A stretch of 64,000 nucleotides of DNA from Poindextera sp963719975 (lineage in GTDB: Bacteria; Pseudomonadota; Alphaproteobacteria; Caulobacterales; Caulobacteraceae), in the NCBI GenBank assembly GCA_963719975.1, contig CAVRED010000001.1, forward strand, positions 186,001 through 250,000, given 5' to 3'. Both the position numbers and the translations under genes were made by a program. Positions within the stretch are counted from its first letter, which is position 1. Every line of letters starts with the position of its first letter. Positions 7,722-17,529 of the stretch are shown piece after piece. The notes under the pieces are model-generated. The model searched no databases, had not been told where the DNA came from, and saw only the letters and a program-made list of their open reading frames with translations.

Positions 7722-10700
7722 TCAACCTACCGTCTGTAACCCGGCCAGGGTTTCGCGCACCATGTTTTCTGGAACGGCCATCAGCTTTGGTCCGTCGGTC
7801 CAGACCAGCGCCGCCTCGACCGAGCGGCCCGGGAAGACCTCTTCCAGCACGGCGACATAGAGCGCCATCTGCGTCAGGTAGGCCGGATCTGCGTCCTCGA
7901 TCCGCTCCGGCGCCGGGCGGTTCGACTTGAAATCGACCACCAGCACCCGGTCCGGCGCCACGACCAGCCGGTCGATGCGCCCGGAGACCGCCAAGCCGTC
8001 GGGCAGGGCCGCCGCGGCGCCGGCGATGGCGACCTCGGGCGCGTGAGCCTGGGCCGAAAACCGCGGCAAACGTCTCGTCCGCCAGCACCGCCAGCGCCGC
8101 GTCCGCCATCTCCCGCCGCTGCTCATTCGTAAGGTCCGGCTCGCGCGCCAGCAGCTTCATCGCGTCCGCGTCACGGGTGGCGAGCGGCAGGTCCGGCAGC
8201 AGCTGCAACAGGCGGTGCACCAGGATCCCGCGCCGGAACCGGCCGAGCCCGAACGGCGCGGCGAGCGGGGAGGGCGCCGGCCCGACTTCCGACTCCGCCA
8301 GCGTGGAGGGCTGGGCGTAGCGCACGATCCGCCCCTCGGCGGGGGCAAGCCGGCGCGCCCACGTCGGCAGCGTCGCCGTCGACCGCACGGCGCCGGCGGC
8401 ATGTGGCGCTGGCGCGGGGTCGGCGCCGAACCGGGTCAGCGCCTCGCCCTCCAGGACCCGGCTGCCGGCGGCGATCTCCGGGCGCGTCAGCGCCCGCTCG
8501 GCGTAGTCGTACCAGCTGCCCTTCTGCTTCTTCGCCACCCCGCAGACGATCAGCCGGTCACGCGCCCGGGTCATGGCGACGTAGAAGAGGCGCAGGCTCT
8601 CCTCGTCGACCGCGAGATCGCGCCTCGTCCGCGCAGCCCGCGATGCGGGGCCGTCGTCGGGCTTTCTCGCCGACCACAGGAACCCGCCGTCCTCGGCTTC
8701 GAGCAGCGGCCCGCCCTGCGACGTCGCCTTGGTGGTCGTGTCCGGCAGGATGACGATCGGCGCCTCCAGGCCCTTTGCGCCGTGCACGGTCATCACGCGC
8801 ACTTCGCCGTAGGCCTGCTCCGGCTCGCGCTTCACCTCGAGCTCGGTCTTCTTCATCTCGTCGAGGAAGCGCTCCAGGTCGCGCACGCGCCGCCGCTCGA
8901 GATTGAGCGCCTCGGCCATGAAGGCGTCGACCGCATCCTCAGCTTCCCGCCCCAGCCGTGCGAACAGCCGCCCGCGCATCGAGCGGCCGGCGTGGTCGAG
9001 GCGGCTCAGCACCCGCGCGTAGAAGTCGAACGGCGCCCTGGCGTCGGCTTCGCTCCGCGCCCAGTCCAGGAAGGCGAGCGCCGCCCCCCACTCCGGCCGC
9101 TCGCCGGCGCGCGCGGTCAGCGCCCCCCAGAGCGAGTGTTCGCGCTGGTGGGCGAGGTCGAACAGCGCTGTCTCGTCCACGTCGCAGAACGGGCTCTTGA
9201 GCAGCACGGCGAGAGTCAGGTCGTCGTCGGGGAAGCGGACAAAGCAGCCGAGCGCGATCAGGTCCTTGAACGCGATGTGCTCGGAGAGGGCCAGGCGGTC
9301 GGCTCCGCCGGACGGCACGCCAGCGGCCTTCAGCGCTCGGATGATCTCGTGGAACAACGCGCTCCGCCGGCGGACGAGGATAAGAAAGTCGCCGGCCGTC
9401 GCCGGGCGGTTCGTGTTCGCCTCCTTGTCGAAAACGGCGGCGCGGCCCCTGATCATCTCGCTGACGGTCTGCGCGATCCGCCGCGCAAGCTTCCGCGCGC
9501 CGGTCTCGCCGGGGTGAGCGTCGACCGGCGTCCACCACTCGGCGGGCATCTCGCTCGGATCGCTCTCCAGCGGCGGCCAGACGTCGACGGCGCCGAAGCC
9601 GGCGTCGCGCAGCGGCCGATGGTATGGATGCGTCGCCGCATGACCGGGGCTGAGGCCCGCGGCCGCGCCCGGATCGGCGAAGACCGCGTCGACGTAGGCC
9701 AGCACCTCCGGCGTCGAGCGGCGGCTGGCCTCCAGCAGCGTCTCGACGAAGGGCAGGCCGGCGGCCTCGATGCGGCCGCGGTAGTCTTTTGCTTCGACGC
9801 GCAGGCGCTCCGGGTGCGCGCCCTGGAACGAATAGATCGACTGCTTCTCGTCCCCGACCGCGAACACCGTGCGCTGTGGCGCGCCAAGTTTGCGCGGCAG
9901 GCCGGCGCCGGAGAAGAACTCCTCGGTCAGGTCGCGCAGGATGTCCCACTGCTCGGGCGCTGTGTCCTGTGCCTCGTCCAGCAGGACGTGTTCGATACCC
10001 CGGTCCAGCTTGTAGAGCACCCAGGCGGCGTCGGGCCGATCCCTGATCAGCCTGCGGACGGCCTCGATCAGGTCGCCGAAGTCGAGCGCGTTGATCGTCG
10101 TCTTCTGGCCCTCGTAGAGCTGGCCGAACGCCAGCGCCAGCGTCAGCGCCATGATCGTGTGCCCAGCGACGCGCGCCGACTTCGCGCGGGTCAGGGTCAG
10201 CTCGAGGCGCGTCTGTTCGCCGACCAGCCAGGCGCGGGCGGCGGCTGCGACAGCCTGGGTGCAGACGTTCTTGCGCGCTTCGCCGGCCTTGGTCGCGAAC
10301 GGCGCCCAGACCGACTCGAAGCTCGCGGTCGCATCGAGCGCCGCCATGCGCTCGCCGAGCCCTCGGTCGCCCTCGTTCTTGCTCTCGGCCAGCGCCGCCG
10401 CGGCGGTACGCCAGGCGGCCCAGTCGATCGCAGCCACGGCCGCGGCCTCGAGCGCGTCCGCCTCGACCGCCCCGCTGAACCCGCAGCGGCCCCAGACGTC
10501 GGCGCACAGCCCCTCGAAATCCCCGCAGGCGTCGGCGTAGGCCTTGATCTGCGGCCGCCGCGTCGCGAAGTCGGCGAACATCTCGTTGAAGCTGATGAAG
10601 TCGAGCTCGACGGCGAAATGCTCGTAGGCCGCGCTGACGGCTGGGCTCGAACCGTCGAGCACCACCTCGGCCAGCCGGTCGCGCGCGAGCTGCGCCACCT

Positions 10701-11148
10701 CCCCGGCCTCGATCTCTTCCAGCACGCGGAACGTGGGCGAGACGCGCGCCTCGAGCGGGAAGCGCTTGAGCAGCATCTCGCAGAAGGCGTGAATGGTCTG
10801 GATCTTCAGGCCGCCGGGCGTCTCCAGCGCGCGGGCGAACAGTCGGCGGGCGCGCGCCAGGTCCCCCACCTGCTCGTCGAGCGCCTTAAGCTCCTCGCCC
10901 AGCGTTTCGTTGTCGGCGATCGCCCAGCCGCCGAGGACGTCGAACAGCCGGATCTGCATCTCCGCCGCCGCGGCCTTGGTGTAGGTGACGCACAGGATGG
11001 TGTCCGGCTCGGCGCCGCGCAGCAGCAGGCGCGCGACCCGCGCCACCAGCGTCCAGGTCTTGCCCGCGCCCGCATTGGCGGTGACGAACGCCGAGGCGTC
11101 AGGATCGGAGGCCGCGATCTGCGGCTCGACGGCGAGGAGGGACCTCAT
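7722..11148 (-). CDS. addA: Double-strand break repair helicase-nuclease AddA (frameshift near 8055)
   Basis: UvrD-type helicase with C-terminal RecB-like nuclease that, with AddB, resects DNA ends for RecA. Seen: Walker A VTANAGAGKTWTLVARVARL, VTYTKAAAAEM, the DExx box LLDEAQDTAPEQW, GDEKQSIYSFQGA, VMTVHGAKGLEAP and FYVAMTRARDRL. ATG 11148 overlaps the addB stop (ATGA). The helicase frame runs correctly to about 8057 and would then give nonsense down to 7645. The nuclease domain (VSGRIDRLV, VLVVDFKSNRPAPERI, YLTQMALYVAVL) continues in the next frame and stops at 7722. Removing one G near 8053-8057 restores a continuous protein, so either the sequence has one extra base or the nuclease is genuinely lost. 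Confidence 0.9.
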
Positions 11149-14140
11149 TGGGGCCCTTCCGTCTCGCCGATCACGTGCCACTCCCAGAGGCGGGCCAGGT
11201 GGTCGTAGTCGCCTTCGAAGCGGTTCATGAACTGCGGCGCGGCCCAAGAGACATAGTCTGTGCCCGGCTTGTCGAACCCGGCGATCCGCCGCGCCAGGCC
11301 CGCCAGCGCCAGCTCGGCGAGCGCCGGGCTCTCCTGCGGCGTCGCCCGCACCTGCAGGTCGAGGCCGTCGCGCGCGCCCAGCACCCGAACATAGGCGAGT
11401 TCGCCGGGCGCGATCGGGCCGGCCTCGGCAAAGCCGCCGCGGGCGAGGATGGCGGCGGTCAGGGTCAGCTGCGGCGAAAGTCCGGCCTTCATCTCGTCGG
11501 CGGAGGGGGGCTTGCCGGTCTTGAAGTCGAGCACGTCGGCCCGCCCGCCTCTGGCCTCGATGCGGTCGGCCTGCGCGGTCAGCACGAAGGGCCCCGCCGG
11601 CCCTTCCAACGTGATCTTGCCGGTCTGCTCGACCAGGAAGCGGGCGCCCTGGCGGCGCTCGCGGTCGAAGTCGACCGCCGAGGGCGCGGCCATCCGGGCC
11701 AGCGCCCCCTCGCGCGCCAGGGCCGGCTCCGGCATGCCGGCGCGTTCCAGCTCCTCGATCACCAGTCGGGAGAACAGGGCGTGCGCCGCATCGTCGTCCA
11801 GACCCACCGCCTCCACGGCGAAGCGCTCGAACGCCCGGTGCGCGGCCGAGCCGCGCGCCCGCGCCTCGACCGGCGCGCCCGGCCGCTCGAGGGGCCGGAG
11901 GCCAAGCACGTAGCGGGCGTAGACGCTGTAGGGGTCGCGGACCCAGCGCTCGACCTGCGTCACCGCCAGCTGCCGCGGGCGGGCGGCCACCGGCGGCGTC
12001 GGCCGCGGCCGGCTCGCCGAGCGCACCACGTCCGGCGCGTCCAGCGCCAGCGACCATGCGAGGAGGTCGACCCGTTGCGGCACGGCCGTCTTGGCGCCCT
12101 TGGCCAACGTCTGCAGCCGCCAGAGCCAGCGCGATTGGGTGGCCGGCGCGCCGCCGCGGCGGGCGGTGGTGATCAGGACGAGGTCGGCGGCGCCGGCGGC
12201 CTGGGCGAAGTCGTGGGCGGAGAGGCCGATGCGGCGGTCGGGCGAAGAGAGCCCCTCGGCCTCGCGCATGGGGCGCGACAGGAACGGGTCGGCGGGCGCG
12301 GCCTGCGGCCAGACGCCCTCCTCCAGCCCCGCCAGCACCATGCGGTCGGCGTGGATGAGGCGCGCTTCCAGCACGCCCAGGATGCGCACGCGCGGATGCA
12401 CCGCCGCGCCGGCTCGCACGGTCTCGCCTTCGAGCAGCGCCCCGACCAGGTCGGTGAACTGGCGTGGGCCGACCGGCGGCAGACCCTGGCTCTCGCCGAT
12501 CAGCGCCGCGATCAGGTCGGCGGCCGCCTCGCCGGCGGGCCCGGCCCAGAGGGGGCCTGCATCGCGCGCCTCCGAACCCGTCGCCAGGGTCTCCAGCGCC
12601 TCGGCCAGGGCGTGGGCCGCTTCGGCCGGCGGGGCCAGCCGCCGGTCCAGGAACGGCGCCGAGGCGTGCGCGACCGCCGCGTGCAGGGCCTCGAGCAGCG
12701 CGCGGGCGGGCGCGACGTCCCGCCCCCGCGCCTCGGCTTCGGCCAGTCGGGCCTCGATGGCGTTCCACGTCCTTGGCCGCGCGCCGCGCAGCGCCAGTCG
12801 CTCCAGCGCCCAGCCGCCGCGTCCAAGCCGCACCAGCGGGTGCTTGAGGATGGCGAGCAGCCCGACCGGGTCGAGCGGGTCGGCGACCGCGCTGGCCACC
12901 AGCGCCATCAGCTGACCGACCGGGAGGCTGGCCAGGGCGGCGCCGGCGGAGGAGTCCACCGCGATCCCCCATCGACCCAGACGCGCCGAGACTCGCCGGG
13001 CGAGCGCCTGGTCGGGGGTCACCAGCGCCGCGGTGCGGCCGGGCGTCTCCAGCGCCTCGCGCAGCGCGAGGGCCGCGACGTCGGCGGCCTGCTCCTCGTT
13101 GCGCGCCGTGACCAGGGACAGCCCGGCGAACCCTTCGGCGATGGGGTGGAACATGTCGCCGGCGGCCTCGGCGCGTAGGTCCTCGATCGCCTGTAGCCAG
13201 TCCGAGGTCGACTCCGGCGGTTTCAGCGCTTCGCTGATCAGCCGCCGTCGCCAGCGGCCGCGAACGTCTCCCGACTGCGCCGCCGACCAGGGCCGCACGG
13301 CGCCGCGCTCGACGCCGGCCTCCGCCAACATGCGCTTCATCGCCGCTTGCGGGTGCTGGTCGCCCACCGCGTCCCAGGCGGCGTCCGGCAGCTCGGCGTC
13401 CAGCCCCGGCAGCACCACCAGCCCCTTCGGCGCGCGAGCGATGGCGGCGAGCAGCGCGGCGGTGGCGGCGCTCGAGCCGGTCGAGCCGGCGGCGACCAGC
13501 GGCGCCCTCGGCGGCGTCGCGTCCCACTGCTCGGCGAGCGCGCGGGTCAGCCGCACGCGCCGGGCCATCACGTCCATCAGGCCGAGCGCGTCCAGCCGCG
13601 CCGGCCAGGCGCTCAGCGCCAGCGTCGAGGAACGCGGCGGAGATGCGCCAGTGCTCGGCCATCTCGACCGGCGACCCACTCGACCGACGGACGGAGCGGC
13701 GCGGCTTCGTCGATGTCGACGCCGTCGATGAAGGCGCCCAGCGCGTCGGCGAGCTCGAGCGCGCCGGCGGCGTCCAGCGTGCGGCCGAGCAGGTGGTCGT
13801 TCTCCGCCACCAGGCGCGCCAGCTCGAAGCGCCGCCGCCAGGGCGAGATCGCCGGCGCAAGGTCGAGCGCGATGTCGCCCGGCTCGAACGGCGCCTCGCC
13901 CTCGTCCAGGTCGCCCAGCGCGCGGATCTGCGGCAACAGCAGCGCCCGCCCGCCGCCCGCCTCGACGAAGGCTTCGGCCAGCGCCCGCGCCGCGCGGCGG
14001 GAGGGAACCAGCACCACCGCGTCGGCCAGCGCGCCGGGCTTGCCGAGGGCGCCCAGCAGTCCCTGGGCCAGGTCTCTCAGGAAGGGCCGGTGCGGCGCGA
14101 TCGTGAACCAGCGCGGTCCCGGCTGGTCGAACGGGGTCAT
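11145..14140 (-). CDS. addB: Double-strand break repair protein AddB (two frameshifts near its start)
   Basis: Partner of AddA, alphaproteobacterial type. ATG 14140 overlaps the murU stop. The N-terminus (FTIAPHRPFLRDLAQGL, VVLVPSRRAARALAEAF, LLLPQIRALGD) is in one frame to about 13670. VEMAEHWRISAAF follows in a second frame, and from about 13626 to the stop everything is in a third. Each break is a net +1 base. The C-terminal RecB-like nuclease is present (FDFKTG-like motif VLDFKTGKPPSADEMKAGL, then LTAAILARGG). No complete helicase motif set is visible, as expected for this AddB type. It precedes addA with an ATGA overlap, so the two are translationally coupled. Confidence 0.87.
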
Positions 14141-14851
14141 GCCGACAGCCGCGCCTCGACGAGCGCCTTGCCGGCCGGGTCGCTGACGTGCATCCACAGG
14201 CCCGCCGGGCTGAGGCCGAACACCCGGCCCTCGCGCGGCCAGCGCCTTCCAGACGTCCAGGAGGCAGAAGGGCCCCTCCGGCCCGTCGGCGACGATCGCC
14301 GGGCCGCGCGATATGGACGCCGACGTAGAGGAAGGGCGCGGTCTCGCCGGGCGCCTTGAAGCGCACCCGCCCGTCGCTGCTCCAGGAACACATCGCCGGA
14401 GTCGTGAAAGCCCAGCGACGTGGTGGTCGGCGCGAGCAGCAACAGAACGTCCATCGCCGCTGGCCCCAGGCGCGCGCCAGCGCCTCCAGCGCCGTCGCCC
14501 CGCCGCCCAGCGCGACCGTGTCGATGTTGGTGACCCAGACCGGGCTCGTCGCCCAGCAGCGGGATCGCCTTCTTCAGCCCGCCGCCGGTCTCCAGCACCA
14601 CGCCCCGCTCGTCGGAGATGGTGATCGCCGGGCTGCTTCCGCGTCGCCAGGTGCGCCTCGAGCTGGTCGGCGAAGGCGTGCACGTTGACCACTGCCCGCT
14701 CGACGCCCACGGCGGCCAGCCGGTCGAGCACGTGGTCGATCAGCGGCTTGCCGCCCACCTCGACCAGCGCCTTCGGCCGCGCGTCGGTCAGCGGCTTCAG
14801 CCGCGTGCCGAGGCCGGCGGCCAGCACCATCGCGGTCTTCGGACCGCTCAT
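14137..14851 (-). pseudogene. murU: MurU-like N-acetylmuramate-1-phosphate uridylyltransferase, broken by many frameshifts
   Basis: Start ATG 14851. The first ~70 residues are intact: AMVLAAGLGTRLKPLTDARPK is the nucleotidyltransferase signature, then KPLIDHVLDRLAAVGV. The rest is recognisable only by switching frames near 14640, 14545, 14463, 14388, 14312 and 14240: VLETGGGLKKAIPLLGDEP, VWVTNIDTVALGG, AMDVLLLLAPTTTSLGF, GRVRFKAPGETAPFLYVGV, AIVADGPEGPFCLLDVWKAL, LWMHVSDPAGKALVEARL. All breaks fit single added bases except one that needs +2 or -1. MurU makes UDP-MurNAc in cell-wall recycling with AmgK, encoded directly upstream. As given it cannot be expressed whole. Confidence 0.75.
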
Positions 14852-15941
14852 GCCATTGGCTCGCGGATCACGCGTGTCGAACCAGGCGTTCAGGCCGGCC
14901 AGCTCCGGATCGGCCAGGCAGCGGTCCAGGTAGCGCCACATGCGCGGCATGAACGGCGCGTAGCTGCGGCCGTCCGAACCCCGCCACCTGGCGGGCGAAG
15001 ATGAAGAGGATGCGCGAGACGTTCAGCGCGCCCAGCGCATGGTAGTCGGCGAGGAAGCGCACCGCGTCCACCTCGGGGCGGGCGGCGAGATAGCGCGCCA
15101 GCACCGCCTGCTCGCGCCCGGGCGAGACGTCGCGGCGGCCGTCGTGCAGCAGCATCGAGAGGTCCCAGGCCGGATGCGCGCGCACGGCGTCCTGGAAGTC
15201 CAGCATGCCCACCCGCGCCACGCCCTTGCGCCCCGGCAGCCAGATCAGGTTCTCGGCGTGATAGTCGCGGTGGCAGAAGACGCTCGCGCCCGCGACGCCC
15301 GCGCGCGCGGACCGGCGCCCACAGCGCCTCCCACTCCGCGGCCGCATCGGCCGAAAACGGCGGCAGGCCGGCGTACTTCGGCCACCACTCCAGGAACATC
15401 AGCCCGCCGGTCTTCAGCGCCAGGTCGTCGTAGGCGAGCAGCGGCCAGCCGGGCGCGCCGCTCAGCACCGGCGGCGGGCGGCTCTGCGTGCAGCGCGCAC
15501 CAGCGCGTCGGTCGCCGCGTCGTAGAGCTCCGCCTCGTCCGCGCCGCCCTCGATCAGCCGCGCGTAGAGATCATCGCCCAGGTCCTCCAGCACGGCGAGC
15601 CCGGCCGGCGCGTCGGCGGCCACGATCTCCGGCGCGGAGAAGCCGCGCTCCTTCAGATAGCCGGCGACGCTCGAGGAACGCCTCGACCCGGCCGGCGGCC
15701 AGGCGGGCCAGGGCGTTGTAGCCCAGCGCGCCCGCGCTCGGCCGTCGCTGGCGTCCGGCGGACAGGGCTCGGTCTCGGCGTTCGGCGGCTGGTCCATGAA
15801 GATCAGGCTGGCGCCGGAGGGCGTGCGCAGCCGCTCGTACAGGCGCGTGGACGCATCGCCCGCCAGCGGCTCGCGCGCAGCCTCGCCAAGGCCGTTCGCG
15901 GCCAGGAAGGCGGCCTTTTCCGCCTCGCGATCAGAACTCAA
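14848..15941 (-). pseudogene. amgK: AmgK-like MurNAc/GlcNAc anomeric kinase, broken by many frameshifts
   Basis: Aminoglycoside-phosphotransferase-fold kinase of the cell-wall recycling pair AmgK-MurU. TTG 15941 overlaps the tsaE stop. Recognisable blocks in shifting frames: PLAGDASTRLYERL, LGYNALARLAAGRVEAFLE, AGYLKERGFSAPEIVAAD, VLEDLGDDLYARLIEGG, LLAYDDLALKTGGLMFLEWW, the catalytic loop SVFCHRDYHAENLIWLPG, the metal-binding VGMLDFQDAVRAHPAWDL, and PFMPRMWRYLDRCL. About seven breaks lie between 15745 and 14870. Most are single added bases; three close together (about 15665-15745) cancel out. The natural stop is probably the TGA of the ATGA at 14848-14851. Confidence 0.75.
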
Positions 15942-17268
15942 GCGGCCGTCCTTCCCACGCTCCGTGCGGATTCAGGCGGGCGAGCCGGCTCTCGCGCGGC
16001 GGCTCGCCCACGATCGTCAACTCTATATCGAGTCGGTCGCGCGGCAGGCGCCGGCCGAGCCGCTCCGGCCATTCGATGACCGCCGCACCGTCCTCCAGCG
16101 CCTCGTCCAGGCCGATCTCGTGCGCCTCCTCCGCCCGCTCGATGCGGTAGAGGTCGAAGTGGGCGAGGGCGAGCCCCTTGCCCTCGTAGAACTGCACCAG
16201 TGTGAAGGTGGGGCTCGGCACGTCCTCGTTCGCGCTCGTGCGCGCGCGGATCAGCGCCCGCGCCAGCGTCGTCTTGCCGGCGCCCAGCACCCCTTTCAGG
16301 CAAATCGCCTCGTGGCGGCCGAGCGTGCGCGCCACGGCCTGGCCCAGGCGCACGGTCGCGGCCTCGTCCTCCAGCCGGAAGTCGCCCTCGGCCGGCAGGA
16401 TCATCGGAACGGCGGTGTCCGGATCGCGCGCCAGGTCGCGCTCGATGTAGCGCTTCAGCCGCGGCGTCAGCGCGCTCGCCTCGCCGTCGACCTCTTCCGG
16501 CGGGATGGGTGGGCCGAACGCCAGGTCGAACCGGTCGCCGCGCTTGTTGAGCAACTCGTGGAACAGGGTGATGTCGCGCAGCTCGGCCGAGAAGCGGTCG
16601 AAGAAGTGGAACAGCGTCGGGTGCGGGCCCTTCAGGTGCGCCGGAACCACCGGCGCCGCGTACTTGCGGGCGAGCGAGAGCGCGCTCGGCGCCCAGGGCG
16701 GATCGGCGATCACCCCGCCGCGCCGCCGGGCCAGCCGTCCGGCCGGGAAGATGGCGATCGCCCGCTCCGCCTCCAGCGCCGCGCGCGCCAGCTGCAGGGT
16801 CAGGCGCGTCTTCTCGCGCGTGCGCTTCTCCTCGACCCACTCGACCGGGATCAGCACGTCGGCGAAGCCGGGGCAGACTCTGAAGGCGTCGGCGTTGGCG
16901 AAGAAGCAGAGGTCGGGCCGCAGGCGCTTCAGCGCATCGTAGACCGCGATCCCGTCGGCGACGCCGGTGGGGTGGTTCAGGATGATGATCGCCCGCCCTT
17001 TCGCCGGCACCCGCTCGAGGCCGGTGACCGTGAGCTTCAGCGCCAGGAGGTCGGAGACGTAGGCCATCGCATCGGCGCCGCTCAAGGGGCGGATGGCGTC
17101 CGCCATGCGCACCGCCTTGCCGTAGTCGAGGATGCGGTAGAGGGCCGGCTTGATCAGCGGCCAATAGGGCTTGGCCACCCAGCCCGGCGCACGCTCCTCG
17201 ATCAGCTCATCGACGATGTGCTTGGGGCCTGCGAGCGACATCGCAAGCACACGGGCAGGCGCGGCCAT
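15931..17268 (-). CDS. tsaE: Fusion: PlsC-like acyltransferase (N-term) and TsaE ATPase (C-term)
   Basis: 445 residues. Residues ~80-280 are a lysophospholipid acyltransferase-like domain: ILNHPTGVADG carries the HX4D catalytic pair, FPAGR the substrate motif. From ~residue 295 it is TsaE, the P-loop subunit needed with TsaB/TsaD for t6A37 modification of tRNA: GVLGAGKTTLARALIR (Walker A), PSPTFTLVQFYEG, HFDLYRI and VIEWPERL. TsaE is normally a stand-alone protein of ~150 residues. The MILPAEGDFRLEDEA segment at the junction resembles a native TsaE start, so internal initiation could release free TsaE. No frameshift is evident, but neighbouring genes are full of them, so a lost stop between two genes should be considered. 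Confidence 0.8.
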   Translation of the reverse strand: MAAPARVLAMSLAGPKHIVDELIEERAPGWVAKPYWPLIKPALYRILDYGKAVRMADAIRPLSGADAMAYVSDLLALKLTVTGLERVPAKGRAIIILNHPTGVADGIAVYDALKRLRPDLCFFANADAFRVCPGFADVLIPVEWVEEKRTREKTRLTLQLARAALEAERAIAIFPAGRLARRRGGVIADPPWAPSALSLARKYAAPVVPAHLKGPHPTLFHFFDRFSAELRDITLFHELLNKRGDRFDLAFGPPIPPEEVDGEASALTPRLKRYIERDLARDPDTAVPMILPAEGDFRLEDEAATVRLGQAVARTLGRHEAICLKGVLGAGKTTLARALIRARTSANEDVPSPTFTLVQFYEGKGLALAHFDLYRIERAEEAHEIGLDEALEDGAAVIEWPERLGRRLPRDRLDIELTIVGEPPRESRLARLNPHGAWEGRPLEF

Positions 17269-17285
17269 GCACGCACCATAAGATC

Positions 17286-17309
17286 CACCGCCAAGGACGC
17301 CAAGTTCGC
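17286..17309 (+). repeat. Solo left arm of the 9-nt-period repeat (CGCCAAG type)
   Basis: ACCGCCAAGGACGCCAAG followed by TTCGCC, matching the left arm of the element at 32761. No right arm is found nearby; a REP-like hairpin begins right after it. Confidence 0.45.
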
Positions 17310-17319
17310 CCCTTTCGAA

Positions 17320-17463
17320 CTTCTCCCAGAGGGAGAAGGAGGGGCCCCTTGCCCAGCAAGGGGACGATGAGGGGTTACACCGCGTGGGGTTTGCCTGCGG
17401 CGCTGTAACCCCTCATCTCCCCGCGCCGCCGGCGCGGGTCCCCCCTTCTCCCTCTGGGAGAAG
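17320..17463. repeat. REP-like palindrome, TAACCCCTCA family, copy 1
   Basis: Outer arms CTTCTCCC...GGGAGAAG enclose inner arms GATGAGGGGTTAC and GTAACCCCTCATC. The same architecture recurs at 20566, 25304 and 45221. It lies between divergent tsaE and mmsA. Confidence 0.75.
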
Positions 17464-17529
17464 TAGACACGGGCGCCCTTCCTTTCGCGTTTGCTCTAAG
17501 ACGTCCTGCGCAAGAGCAGGAGTTGCGGC

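Noticed and set aside
8215..11208. A 997-codon plus-strand open frame antisense to addA
   Set aside because: High GC content empties the antisense frame of stops; its translation shows no domain and is Arg/Gln-rich, while the minus strand has every helicase motif.
7645..13860. A single very long minus-strand open frame spanning addA and much of addB
   Set aside because: Its first half is the wrong frame of addB (Arg/Gly-rich nonsense) and its last part the wrong frame of addA after the 8055 break. Only the middle is real AddA.
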